Source: Nageia nagi (lineage: Eukaryota > Pinophyta). Taken from it: a stretch of 64,000 bases of DNA. The first letter of the stretch is position 1. Each line of letters begins with the position of its first letter. Of this stretch, positions 12,328 to 23,896 are shown in pieces. The translations under genes were made by a program, and so were the position numbers. Under the pieces are notes generated by a model. That model saw only the letters and a program-made list of their open reading frames with translations. It was not told the origin of the DNA and did no database searches. The stretch covers positions 24,614,001 to 24,678,000 of the forward strand of contig JBITNC010000002.1 of assembly GCA_050084985.1 (NCBI GenBank), in the 5' to 3' direction.

Positions 12328-12361
12328 GGTCGCGGGGGTGGCGGCCGCCGGCCGGCCGGGC
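12328..12361. other. GC-only block
   Basis: Apart from one T, the block from about 12331 to 12361 is all G or C, with GCGGCCGC at 12341-12348 and GGCCGGCC at 12350-12357. Its surroundings are roughly 40 percent GC or lower. No gene or promoter is linked to it by position. Confidence 0.8.
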
Positions 12362-13450
12362 AACTGTCCTGTGTGTGAAGACTTTATAAATAGTACCTAC
12401 TACAATCTTAGCAAATCCATTCGGACAGAGGAGGACATGGAGCATTAGCAGGGTGGTCAATACCTAATCCTATGTTATGGTCGACAGGGCATTTAAACTG
12501 ATGTAAAAAGGGCCCAACCTACCCATTGAAAGCAGCCTGGCCGATTGGAATTGAGACCTTTCCTATTTATTTTCGACAAGACAATCATTTTAAATTTTTG
12601 CTTTTTTTTTTTTGAAATGGATAGGTGTTACGAACATATCCTGTTCTGCTGAATCAAATGAAATGGAATGGCTTTTATATTGTGGCCCTAGAGGAAAAGA
12701 CCTCTTCCGAAGGTGATTTCATTATTTATATCTATATATAAGAATTTAAATTTAGAATTGGATTCTAAAATCATATAAATGAGATAGATTTATCATTTTG
12801 TAAAAAGTAGAATGTTGAGGAGTTCTTATCAACAGTATTGAAACAATCAGTATTTTTACTCAACATCAAAATTCCACCCTTTTCCGTCTTACAATGAAAT
12901 CTAGAGAAAATAAAAAAAAAGTTACTTAATAGACTTAAACCCCACCTAAAACAAAGCTATCTTTATATTATATTTTGATAAAGTTTGACCTTTAGATTTA
13001 AAACCTTTTTAAACGAAGCATATTTTATCGTAAGATAATTGATATTTTATTTAATTATTAATTAGATTTCAACAATAAGAGCTATTTACTTTACATAATT
13101 AGAGTTCATAGTAATTAAATAGGTTTTTATTTTTCTATCTTTAGTTCTCATAAAATTGTAGATATGTATGGTGTTAGTTATATATATGAAAAAATCAATA
13201 TCACTAAAACAACTCTAACAAAGTTAGCAATCCTCCACTCCTTCGACTTGAATAAATTTATTTATTTTTCATCATCATCAAAGAAAATATCGAAGTTAAA
13301 AGAGGAATAAATTGAGTATTTGGTGGAATCCCAACTAGATGTGTTATTATAATATTTGAAATAAAGTTATATTAGGTATATTTTAAATATATATATATAT
13401 AGAGTAGAGATTCATTCCTTTGGCTATGTAGATAGACAAATTTCTTTTAA

Positions 13451-13559
13451 CATCCTTTTAAACCCATTGGTTTATAGAATTTAAGGTTTGTCCAAAAGTA
13501 GATATTTATCAACTAAGTATTTGAATGATTGATTATCATGTAAAGAAAAATATTGAACA
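13451..13559 (+). mobile_element. one end of the MITE-like family
   Basis: It starts CATCCTTTTAAACCC and follows the left 110 bp of the element at 1862, including a shared AAGTATTTGAATGATT stretch, and then diverges. The other inverted end is not present nearby, so this copy is truncated. Confidence 0.65.
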
Positions 13560-13599
13560 TTAATCCATAGGTGAATATAACTATGTTTATATGATTAAT

Positions 13600-14170
13600 A
13601 AATTGGCTTAGAACATTAAGGACAAGAAATGCTACTTTCTATAGACATTCGTGACATCTCGTACAACATTTCTTGGAGGTGGGTTGCCTCTTGCTAATAG
13701 TTATCTCTTTCTTGCCAATATAGTTGGAGGTCATCACACATACCCATATATTATGGTATTTGTCAATTTCACCAATCATTCCCTTGATTTCTTAACTCTA
13801 TGCATTGGCTCCTGCTACTATCACATTTAATATCTTGACTTCACCCTATAGTTGATCTTATTCTTCGTGCAATGCTCCTAATTCTTCATATATCATTGCT
13901 ATATACTTTGTACTTCGCCTCTAATCTTCCCTCTCAACGAGTGTATCCCTATCTAATATTACCATAGAGAGGTGGTATAGTAGATCTCACCTTTTTAAGT
14001 TCCAAGGTATCTCCAATATCTCTTTCATATTTGAGTGAGATATTGAGGATTTGATTTCATAATCATTTGGATAAACATTATCCGTGTTCATCCTACATAA
14101 AGAAAGTCTAAGAATTTCCCTTGTACTTTCTAAGGAACTTATCTTCTTATTCTTACGAAACCCTAACACT
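13600..14170 (-). pseudogene. decayed frame for a coiled-coil protein, unknown origin
   Basis: On the minus strand, 14169-13987 is open and ends near MKEILEIPWNLKR. After that stop the reading continues, with frame breaks and glutamine-type stops, through DRDTLVERED, YIAMIYEELGALHEE and EIKGMIGEIDKYHNIWV. The spacing of leucine and isoleucine with many charged residues suggests a coiled coil. The style resembles coiled-coil tails of plant mobile-domain or gypsy accessory genes, but I cannot assign a family. Confidence 0.35.
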
Positions 14171-14999
14171 AAGCATTATATTTGCAGGTTTATGATTTTT
14201 TCATTAATGCAAACTTATGATTTTTATGAGTATTAAATTAAGTTAGAATACGAAGTAGAATAAGCTAGGGGAAATATGCTCTCAGTTAAATAATTGAGGG
14301 CCTACTTGGATAATTAGGATATATGGATTTCTTTTTAATTAGGTAGATAATGAATGAAATTTATTTTTTAGTTTGCTTTCAAATTAATAATATTAGATTT
14401 CCTTATAAAATTTGAGCAACTAGATGATTAGTGGTCATATAGGATTTTAATTTATTTGCAAACATATTTTCAACAAGTTCATAATGGTTTACTTATTGAA
14501 GTTATTTTTATTTTCAATTTATGTTATTAATTTAAGTTTCTCATGCTTTCTAGGAATATTAAAATTTATTTTTTAATACTATTATTTTCTTTTGGTGTAT
14601 TTCTTGCTTTCTTAATTTAGTTTTCTTTTGTGTAATTTGAATTTCTATTATGGTGTAGTGTGATTTAAGATAGATTTTCCTTTCTATACATTTACATTGC
14701 TTTTTATGTTAGTATTTTGTTTCTTGCAGGAGTAGAATATGATTGATTTCCCAAACTATTTGCACATACAATGCATGATATCTTATAAAACGTTTAGACC
14801 TCTAGTTGATGATTAAAATCACATTTAAAATGGCAGTAATTTTTAGTATTGTTGTCCTAGGTCTAAACATCTACTTGATTCTTGTGGAGAAACAATCAAT
14901 GTTTTGAGAAAAAGATAATAGAGAATATTTCCCTTAAGATTTGTTACAATTAGGGAAAGAAACAAAATCCTCTCATTTAATAAGAAATATCTAAATAAA

Positions 15000-15027
15000 C
15001 ACTAGACCAAAAATAGGCTTTGGAGGT
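15000..15027 (+). repeat. left terminal inverted repeat of the CACTA element
   Basis: It begins CACTAGACCAAAAAT and then AGGCTTTGGAGGT. It pairs with 43943-43970 on the opposite strand, the first 15 bases being identical. Confidence 0.75.
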
Positions 15028-15037
15028 GGGCAATTTG

Positions 15038-15275
15038 AGATGGTTTAAAATCACCTACATTTATGCTTCTGGTGGTGCTTTTTGTGGGGTAGTTTTAAAT
15101 CATCCTTATAAATTATTTTACAGGTAGTTTAAAATCGCACCTAAAAAAATCATCCCTAAAAAAGTCACCCTTGAATAGGACAATATACAAATAGATTATG
15201 TAGGAGGTTTTTATGGGGTGATTTTTCATTGCCCACATAAATCGTAAGGAGGTGATTTATAATCAACCCTTAAAT
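15038..15275. repeat. left subterminal repeats of the CACTA element
   Basis: At least four variants of a partly palindromic motif occur: GGTTTAAAATCACC, GTTTTAAATCATCC, GTTTAAAATCGCACC and GTGATTTATAATCAACC. Similar motifs lie just inside the right end. In this superfamily such arrays bind the element's own DNA-binding protein. That role is inferred here. Confidence 0.6.
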
Positions 15276-15388
15276 TGAATTGAAAAAATCATATACGGGG
15301 AAATTTAATGGCAAGCAACATTTTCAAGTTTACAGAGACAAAGGGTAGAGGAGAGGAGAGAAAGAGGAGATTCATTCCATTGCCTTTC

Positions 15389-15446
15389 AAGTTTTATAGA
15401 GGCTTACTCTCCTATGAATGCACTCTCATTCGCCTCTATAAAACTT
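15389..15446. repeat. perfect 15-bp inverted repeat (hairpin)
   Basis: AAGTTTTATAGAGGC at 15389-15403 is matched by GCCTCTATAAAACTT at 15432-15446, with a 28-base loop. It lies inside a 72-codon open frame (15308-15526) that crosses into the copia LTR, so that frame is not a gene of its own. Confidence 0.85.
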
Positions 15447-15498
15447 CACTCTCCTACCAAAGAAGGTACCCTTGTGCATTTTGCAAGAAGGTCCATGG

Positions 15499-15954
15499 TG
15501 TTGGAATGTATAATGCATTATTGTAAAGGTTATGTAATAATCTTCTATGTAAGTTCACTAATACTTAAGGGTATCATTTGATACCTTACTTATTTAAGTG
15601 AATATGATAATGTAACTTGTCCTACACTCAATGTCATGAGCATGCCCGTTGGGTGATCCAAAGAGGGATTTTGGCCTATAAATAGAAGGCTCCCTCTTTG
15701 TGATCACACACCAATTTTGTGAAGTAAAGCTATGCTATAGGATAGTGTTTAGGAGATGAGTTAAGAGGATTGTAAGAGTTCATGTTTGTGAATGAAGTGA
15801 GATCTAGTTAGTGGATGTACTCCTAATTGGAGGAATCACTTACATCTTATGTTATCTTTGTGAGATTGTTTTGTGAGTTTATTAGATGTGTATTATGAGA
15901 TTTCATGTGATCTTGGGAGTTTAGAGTTGTTCATGTTATAGTTCAACTCTTTCA
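15499..15954 (+). repeat. 5' LTR of the copia element
   Basis: It starts TGTTGGAATG, ends CTCTTTCA, and carries a TATAAATA box at 15677-15684. It lacks about 44 bp present in the 3' LTR just after a TTGGGT motif. Confidence 0.95.
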
Positions 15955-15956
15955 TT

Positions 15957-15968
15957 TGGTATTAGAGC
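15957..15968 (+). promoter_or_regulatory. primer-binding site of the copia element
   Basis: TGGTATTAGAGC lies two bases after the 5' LTR. It is one base off TGGTATCAGAGC, which is complementary to the 3' end of initiator methionine tRNA, the usual copia primer. Confidence 0.9.
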
Positions 15969-16409
15969 ACCTTAGAGGTTCATCTTCACATCCTTGGTGT
16001 GGAATCTCTTCTTCTTGGTGTACATCTCTTCATTTCATTGTTGAGGTAAAATTCAAGATAAGGTACAACCTCCTACATATAATCTCCATTTTTTTTTTAT
16101 TTTTTTGGCATATTTCACTAATGTTACTAACATAGTTTGTATTATGTTAGTCCTTTCTTAAATATGTGGTAAAATTTCTTTAAAGGAGTAATATATTATG
16201 AAGCAATTTTGTTTACTTATACTAATACTTCCTATTAGTTTAAAATTGCTAGTTACATTGCTCTAATTTTGCACATATTTGGTTTGGAGATTTTTTTAGG
16301 GTTTGAATACAATTATATATATATATATTTGTTTTAAGAAATAATATCTTAGGAAAATATATTGTATTTTTATCTCTTCACTATCTTTGTGAAGAAAAAT
16401 ACTTTAATT

Positions 16410-16469
<60 letters not shown>

Positions 16470-18761
16470 TTTACACTTTTTTTACAAAATGCTGGTACAA
16501 AACATTAGAGGACATTTGCTATATAAATTTTTTTGTATTGGCTATTTCAAATAAAGATGCAGGTGAAATTATTTTTTGAGTTTTTTGGATCCTATCAACT
16601 TATCTCTCAACTAGCAGGCCATAACGTTTAGGCCCTCCTTGTGCTGTTTGATTTGGTCTCAGTGGCTCGATTTGCTTGATGCTTATTTCAAAAGGGGGGA
16701 GGCATCTATTTTTTTATCTCCCTATGCTTCTCAGCTCCACCTTTGTTCGTAGCTTAGGAAGATTGAATAAGGGGTTTCGAAATAAGTTTTCAACACCCTT
16801 TTGATGTAGCTCCATTTTACCTCTCTTGCTGTGTTATTGCCCTAAGCAACCATGACCTCTTCACTTGCCTATGTCCTTTCCTTCTCCTGCATTAGCCTCC
16901 CTAGCCACCTTCGCCTGTGGCCTCACATCGCTCCTTGGCACCTTTTGTCTCCAACTGTGCACTCTTTCCCTCTCCTTTCTCTTACGCAACCAACTCTTCC
17001 ATTTCTCCTGCACCTCCATTTCTCATCTCCACCTTTTTTTTGCATTATTTTATGTGTTTTTTACTTTTTCAATCCCTCCTTAAACGTAGTATAAAAGGAT
17101 GCTAGTAGTTAATGCACCTAAATAAGTTGGTGCATTTATTTTTTTTACTTATGGTTACTTATCTTTTAAAAATCTATCATGATTTGTTTAAGTTGGAGTG
17201 CTTAGACAAAATGAAAAACTTCAAATTAATTATAATCCTTTGAGTGCACACCTTCTTCCTCCTTTGTTATACTCCTCATTAATTTCTCTCAAACTTAAAT
17301 GATGATGAGTTTACTTGTTTAAATAAATGAATTTATTACACTAAAAATAAATGCCTTTTTTTAGCATGAGACATTTTTTTAAAAAAGGGGGAGCTTTAAT
17401 ACTGTAGAATCAAATGAGAATGTCTTAAAATTAAAAGGTAGTTTTACCTAGAAATATCGATTGAAAGGTAAATTCCTTATTTATTTTTGGTAATTCTTAG
17501 AGGCAATTTTTTCTTTTTTTACCTAGAACTAAAATTTTGCCTTGGATAAAAGTTTTTAAGCAAGAGTGGCAATTTTTTTACTTATGATCAAATATGCAAA
17601 TTTTTTAAGCAAGGGATCCTTTTTTAAAAGTAAAGAGGGGGGGGGGGAATATTTATGAGTCTCTTTATTTTTTTTTTTTGATCCTTTATGCTTATAATGC
17701 ATTTATCATTTAAGATTTTTTTTTGCCTCTTAAATGTTTGCCTTAAATTCTTTATGAATGGACTAGTTCTTATGAAGGAATAATGCATGCTTACTTAATT
17801 TTTTAAGTTATGGATTGATGCATGCTTATTACTTATTTCTTTAAGTTAAATGATACATGCTTCTTAAATTATTAAGTTATATTTTTTTACTTCCTTATGC
17901 AAGAATGAAATGAACTTATACAAATAAAAAATGATGTAAAAGATGTCCTTAAGGGGTTTGTAAACAAAACAAAACCCATTGGACTCTTAAGGTTTCAAGT
18001 TGCAAATAGATGATTTTTTTTACTTATGCTCTTTTACTTCATGTTTCGTATTTTGATTTATTTGCTTATGCAAATAAAAATGCAAATATTGAAATGAGCA
18101 ACCCCTTAAAATGAATACATTCGTACGTACATTTTGCAACATGACTTGTTTAGAAAGCTATGAAGTGAGGATAGGTGGAATGGAGCCTTTAAGTTCGATG
18201 ATCCAAATGGTGAAAAGTTTGTACTTCTTAATTGATCCTAATTCCTCTATTAGTCTAGACATAACTCCAATAAGTGTACAAGCATGTGTGTAGTGATACC
18301 ACATGTTCGCACATCCATTTAGGAATTATCTTGATAACCTAGAAGGACAACTTAAAACCTAATCAAGATTAATAATTTGATCAATCTAATAAACATCATG
18401 ACCTTAGAAAATAGTAGATACTTTTCCTTGTGAGAGTATAATATTAACCAAGGTAAATTGGTTAAGGATTGGTAGTACTTGGGCTCCTTTTATGTGGGCA
18501 TCTAGGTGAAGGCCTAATTATAAACAAGAAAAAAATAAACCTCAACAATGTCACTCTTCTTCTACGATTCTTGGTAATGATAAAAGTATTTGGGTACATG
18601 GATTATTATTTGAGTTGTAAAATATTTGCACTTATGAATCAAGTCAAGTATGTCTCTAGTGTTAAATTTAACATGTATTATTTACTTGGTTAAAACTTAA
18701 CATATAATATTATTTATTAAACCACATGCTTATTATTTTCTTTCACATTCTTATATAGCAA
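15969..18761 (+). other. long untranslated leader of the copia element
   Basis: About 2.8 kb lies between primer-binding site and gag, far longer than in classical copia elements. It holds an AT microsatellite at about 16409-16468, a run of 11 G at 17637-17647, pyrimidine-rich DNA at 16850-17100 open in three frames (composition, not coding), and many T-rich runs. No protein motif was recognised. Confidence 0.6.
16409..16468. repeat. (AT)n microsatellite
   Basis: Nearly uninterrupted AT repeats of about 60 bp inside the copia leader. Confidence 0.9.
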
Positions 18762-19665
18762 ATGGAAGAATCTTTTTCACCCAAACATATTCTTGATGAT
18801 TTTAACTTTGGTATTTGAAAACCTTGAATGAGAGTTGAATTGCAGGTAAGGAAGCTTTGGTAAATAGTGAATGAGAATTTTGTACCTCCTATAGATGAGA
18901 AGGCACTAGAGGCTTAGAACACAAAGAATGAGTTGACAACCTCTATGATCTTTCATGCAATTTCAAATGATATGCTTTTGATGATTTCATATTCAATCTT
19001 GATAAAAAAACTTAGGATAAGCTTAACTAAATATATCTTAGTTCAAAATTTTCAAGAAGGTTTACTATTTTTCAAAAGTTACTTTAATCTCATCAAGGGA
19101 AAGATGAAAATATGGCTATCTACTTGAACAAAATTATTGACTTAAAGACCTAACTTATTTTTTGTAGATGTAATTGGATCAATGATGAGTTTATAGTCTT
19201 CATCATTTTTCAAAGCCTTTCTTCAAAGTTTGAAAATTTTATAACGATTATGGAAATAAGGCTTAATGATGAAGAAAAAGTATTCTCCTTTGAAAACCTT
19301 TTTAGGCTCCTTTTGAAGCATGAGAAAACCTTTAACAAAAAGATGTTGAATTCTTTTCCTAAAGATAATAACGTTGCTCTTGGAGCAACCAAAACTCTTT
19401 TCAAGAAAAAGTCCAACCATCAAAAGAAATCTTATTCTTCTTCCTTCAAAAGATTTGAAAAAAGAGGTAATGGCTACAACAGTAGTAAGAACAATTGCAA
19501 TAACAACTACTTCAAGCAAAGAGATGGAAAAGGTGAAGTAAATAATCTATATCTTAAAAAAAAATTTAATGGTAATTATAACTATTATGGCATCTAAGGT
19601 CATAAAGAAGTTGATTACTACAAAAAGAAAAAAGAATAAAAGAATACAAAAATAAAAATGTAATG
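18762..19665 (+). pseudogene. copia gag
   Basis: The ATG at 18762 opens MEESFSPKHI. Then two TGG codons read as TGA where the copia gag signature with conserved tryptophans is expected. A frameshift lies between about 19120 and 19250. The C-terminal part (19250-19597) is rich in lysine and asparagine and ends in a decayed zinc knuckle: YYGI, a stop, GHKEVDYY, with both cysteines of the C-x2-C half and the second cysteine replaced by tyrosine. Gag packages the element's RNA. This copy cannot be made. Confidence 0.75.
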
Positions 19666-20099
19666 AACTTCAAATGAAAGAAGAATATTCAAGCTGATTT
19701 TGCTATGACACTTTACTCCATGTCTCACTCTTTCTTGTTTGATTAGATTGTTGATTTTGGTTGCACTAATCACCTATGCTTTGAAAAAAAAAGTTTACGA
19801 ACTTTTATAAATATAGAAAAGATACGATTATGATAGATGATAACTCTACCTTTGAAGTTTAAAGAATTGAAAATGTGTTGATTCATAGAAAGGTTTTTAA
19901 AAATGTTCTCTATGTTCCTAAGTTAAGGATGAACCTTCTCTCCATGATCCAAGTTACTAGAAAGGGTACTCTTTTGAGTTTAACTCTTAATCTTGGTGCA
20001 TGAAGAAAAAATTTATCATGTTGGTTAAAGGGTCAATAAAATATGATCTCTACATTATGGATCAAATTCTATCAAAGATATATCTTCTTACAAATGTGT

Positions 20100-20990
20100 G
20101 TTTTAGAGGTAATTTTTGGTAGCAAGGTTTAGGGCACCTTAACTATAAGAGTATTCAAGTCATGGAAGACCAAGAGCTTGTGGAAGGTTTACCTTCAATT
20201 TCTCCTTTGATTGGTCTATGCAAGAAGTGCATTCTTGGTAAGATGCATAGATAAAAGTTTGAAAAATATAAGATAATAAAAGCATCTCAACCTCTTCAAC
20301 TTGTGCATTCAAATTTGATGGGTCTATTTTAGATTAAGTCACTTGGAGGAGCATCTTACATCTTGACCTTCATTGATGAATTTAGTAGAATGACCTTGAA
20401 GTATCTACTTGAGCAGAAAGATCAAACCTTTGAGAGTTTTAAGATTTTTAAGACCTTTGTTGAGAATCAATTTAACCTTAAAATCAAGATGTTGAGATCA
20501 GATAATGGAGAAGAATATAATAGCAATGAGTTCAATGACTATTATGCTAAGTATGGAATCAAGAGGTAATTTATGATTTCTTACACTCTTCAATAGAATG
20601 GTGTTGTCTAAAAGAAAAATAAAATAATTATGAAAATAGTTAGATGCATGTTGGATAATCTTTCTAGTTTTTTATGGAACGAAGCTATGAGTACTGCTAT
20701 TTACACCTTGAATAGGCATCCCATAGAAGCTATTCAAAGTAAAACTATTTTTAAAATATGGTCAAGAAGAAAACTTAACATTTATCATCTTAGGGTGTTT
20801 GGTTGTGAAGCATTCTCTTACATTATTTTTAAGAAAAGAAAAAGATAAAAGAGCTAAAAAATGCATCTTTATGGGTTATGATAGTTAGCATAAAGGTTAC
20901 AAGCTCTACTTTCCATCCTATAAAGCCATGTTTATTTTAAGAGATCTATAATTCAATAAACTTCCTAAAGAATATGCTTCTAATGAGGAT
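20100..20990 (+). pseudogene. copia integrase region
   Basis: The GAG-pre-integrase motif LGHLNYKSI is followed by CKKCILGKMH (zinc-binding half) and the catalytic core with LTFIDEFSRM and LRSDNGEEY. Further on, LRVFGCEAFSYI marks the copia-type C-terminal part. Stops replace glutamines at the positions before KFE, in the SYTLQ-NG segment and elsewhere. Integrase would insert the cDNA copy into the genome. A protease segment must lie upstream (19.7-20.1 kb) but is too decayed to outline. Confidence 0.85.
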
Positions 20991-21095
20991 GTTGATGATA
21001 TAGAGGACTCTTCAATTACACCTAGTTGGTTAGATATTGATATAGACAAATCACCTTAGAAATAAAATTCTTCAACATAAAGGATAATAAGGAGC

Positions 21096-21945
21096 ATGAC
21101 CTTAAATAAATCTTTATTTTTCAATATTGACAACAACCATGAGCTCTTAATCTTTAAAGAAGCTTCAAAGTATGAGTGTTGGATGGAAGCCATGAAAGTG
21201 GTGTATGAGGTATTTTTGAAAAATAAAACTTGGGATTTGGTTTCTTATTCTAATAAGAAGAATGTGACTAGTAATAAGTGGATCTATAAGGTCAAGTTCA
21301 ATTCAGTTGAAGATATTGAAAAATATAAGGCAAGGTTAGTAGCCAAAAGATTTGCTTAAAAATACGATGTAGATTATGAGAAAACTTTTGCTTCCATGGT
21401 AAAGATGCCTATTGCGAGAATTATCCTTGCTCTTTTTATAACTTAAGGATGAAAATTTTTTCAACTTGATGTCAAGAGTGCATTTCTCAATGGTGACTTA
21501 GATGTAAAAATTTTTATGAATCGACCTGAAAGGTTCATTGTGGAAGGCAAAGAGTCCTTTATGTGCAAGCTAAAAAAGTCATTATATGGACTTAACAAGC
21601 ACTTAGATCTTGGTACAAGAAGATTTTTGGATACTTTGTAGACATTGGTTTCTCCAAGTATTTTTTTGACTTCGATCTATATGTGCTCAATCAGAAAAAA
21701 GACATGGTCTTAATTCTCTTTTATATGGATGATCTTCTAATAACTAGAAATAATGATGAAATCATTCAAGAGTGCATGTCTAAACTTAAGGTAACATTTC
21801 AAATGATTTATCTTGATCTTTTGCACTACTATCATGGAATTCAAGTGTATCAATACAAGGATTTTACTTATTTCAATCAATCTAATATATATCAGACATC
21901 TTGCAGAAGTTTGGAATGGAGAAGTGTAGATATGCTATGATCCAA
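21096..21945 (+). pseudogene. copia reverse transcriptase
   Basis: The N-terminal part (21096-21359) includes WMEAMKVVYEVFLKNKTWDL and KWIYKVKFNSV, followed by a stop where glutamine is expected in the RFAQK-like motif. The motif QLDVKSAFLNGDL follows, and the catalytic box is FYMDDLL with YMDD at 21722-21733, where plant copia normally has YVDD. Frame breaks at about 21610 and 21900. The enzyme copies element RNA to DNA; this copy is dead. Confidence 0.9.
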
Positions 21946-22029
21946 ATTTCTCATAGAATCATTATTTCTCTGAGCTCCAAATCTTAGTTAGCTGATGCTA
22001 CAACTTATAGATAATTAATTGGTAGTCTT

Positions 22030-22686
22030 TTGTATTTGACTATATCCAGGCCAGATATTACCTTTATAGTGAATTTGATGGCACAATTCATGCAAAAACC
22101 ATATGTTGAACACCTCAATGCTATTAAAAAAATCTTGAGGTATGTTACAAGGATTAAGGATCTTGCTCTCAAGTATTCTAAGTTACCCTTATTTATTTTT
22201 TTTAGATTTTTAGATTTTGATTATGGAGGAGATAGAGATGATAAGAAGTTAACCTTTGCATATGTGTTTAGCATTGGTTTAGGTGCTATCTCTTGGGCTT
22301 TTAAGAAGCAGCTTACTATTTCTCTTTCCACCATAGAAGTTGAATACCATGCTATGTTTGTTACAACCTAGAAAGCCATTTGGTTAAGGCATATTCTAAA
22401 ATAAATTAGGTATGAACAAGATGATTCATTTTTGATTTCATTAGATAATCAATCAGCTATTTCTTTAGCTAAGAATCTTATGTTCTATCAAAGAATAAAA
22501 TATGTGAAAATCCATACCCATTTTATTAAGAAGAAGGTTCTTGATAGCATCATACACCTGGAGTATTATCCATCCACCTTAAACTCTACTGATTTATTCA
22601 CCAAGCCCCTCTTAGAAGCTTATTTTTGTAAGCTTAGGGATGCTATTGGGTTGGTGAAGTTACCCTCAAAGAGAAGTGAAGTTTGA
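22030..22686 (+). pseudogene. copia RNase H and C-terminus of Pol
   Basis: RNase H landmarks are clear: SRPDITFIVNLMAQF, a DFDYGGDRDD segment, ISWAFKKQLTISLSTIEVEY, a stop in the motif normally reading ATCQA or similar, LDNQSAISLAKN, HIKTHFI-like HTHFIKKKVL, and DLFTKPLLEAYF. The frame ends at 22684-22686. This is the usual end of a copia polyprotein, and 700 bp of non-coding DNA separates it from the polypurine tract. Confidence 0.9.
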
Positions 22687-23380
22687 ATTATTATGTTGAA
22701 TTCATATTTATGATGATAAATTCACCTATAAGAAGATTTTATGCTGTATAGTGTTGATTTTATTGTACACATTTATGGTAAGTTCACTTTACATGAAGAA
22801 CTTATTATATAAATTTTTAAAAGTAAAAGATTGATCAATATAACACTGTTCAGTTATCCATATGTGAGGAACTCTTATGTGTCTTGGAACTATTCAATTA
22901 TCCATATGTCAGGAACTCAAAAGTGCATGCTTTATTTTGTAATGATAATGAACACATATTTTATATATAACAGATGACTATGAGTTTTGGCTTAGCATCT
23001 TTATGATGATTTATAATGCACCATTGATTAGTTCATGATGGCATTTGAGTGATTCATCTATCCTTGTTGATATGAATATATTGCATTTAACTGATCTTGT
23101 TATTTGAACTGCTTATGACTTATAGGTTCTTTTAAGATTGCAAGTTACTTTAGGTATGCAAGCTCTTGGAGACTCTTCATAACTTTCAATTGGATGACTA
23201 CTTCATGTACATTGAAATCAATTGTGATTAATGATTGTATTTGGCAAAGTAGTGAGTCTCAAACTAGATCTTTCTTACTTCACAAATATGTAAAAAGTTT
23301 TCATCTCTGTTGTATCTATTTGAAAAACTTTCTTAGTTTCTCTCTTTCTTCTCTCTTATTCGCTCTATCCCAATATTGCA

Positions 23381-23391
23381 TTAAGGGGGAG
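23381..23391 (+). promoter_or_regulatory. polypurine tract of the copia element
   Basis: TTAAGGGGGAG directly before the 3' LTR; it primes plus-strand DNA synthesis in this element class. Confidence 0.9.
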
Positions 23392-23891
23392 TGTTGGAAT
23401 GTATAATGCATTATTGTAAAGGTTATGTAATAATATTCTATGTAAGTTTACTAATACTTAAAGGTATTATTTGATACTTTAATTATTTAAGTGAATATGA
23501 TAATGTAACTTATCCTACACTCCTTGTCATGAGCATGCCTTTTGGGTAAAAAGATATGCATGTCATGCTTTTGTACATTGGATAAAAGAGTGATCCAAAT
23601 AGGGATTTTGGCCTATAAATAAAAGGTTCCCTCTTTGTGATCACATGCCAATTATGTGGAGTAAAGCTATGCTATAGGATAGTGTTTAGGAGATGAGTTA
23701 GGAGGATTGTAAGAGTTCATATTTGTGAATAAAGTGAGATCTAGTTAGTGGATGTACTCCTAGTTGGAGGAATCACTTACATTTTATGTTATCTTTGTGA
23801 GATTACTTTGTGAGTTTGTTAGATGTGTATTATGAGCTTTCATGTGATCTTGGGAGTTTAGAGTTGTTCACATTATAGTTTAACTCTTTCA
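23392..23891 (+). repeat. 3' LTR of the copia element
   Basis: A 500-bp partner of 15499-15954, with a TATAAATA box at 23614-23621. It is longer by about 44 bp because it retains a segment (around 23550-23590) missing from the 5' LTR. Confidence 0.95.
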
Positions 23892-23896
23892 CATGG

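Larger units (their letters stand above)
12362..14999. other. AT-rich relic DNA
   Basis: Mostly non-coding, AT-rich DNA with a short TA microsatellite at about 13388-13402. It holds the single-ended MITE copy and the decayed coiled-coil frame listed separately. Nothing else is supported. Confidence 0.5.
15499..23891 (+). mobile_element. complete but inactive Ty1/copia retrotransposon
   Basis: LTRs at 15499-15954 and 23392-23891 bracket an internal region with gag, integrase, reverse transcriptase and RNase H in copia order. CATGG flanks both sides (15494-15498 and 23892-23896), proving a single insertion event. The primer-binding site and polypurine tract sit where expected. By eye the LTRs differ at about 30 of 456 aligned bases, so the insertion is old. 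All genes carry multiple stops, most at glutamine or tryptophan positions. It is inserted in the CACTA element's left part. Confidence 0.95.

Noticed and set aside
15308-15526. 72-codon frame as an independent gene
   Set aside because: It crosses the copia insertion point at 15499, contains a hairpin, and has no known motif.
16852-17105. Three overlapping plus-strand open frames
   Set aside because: They arise from pyrimidine-rich DNA poor in stop codons, are open in all three frames, and lie in the copia leader.
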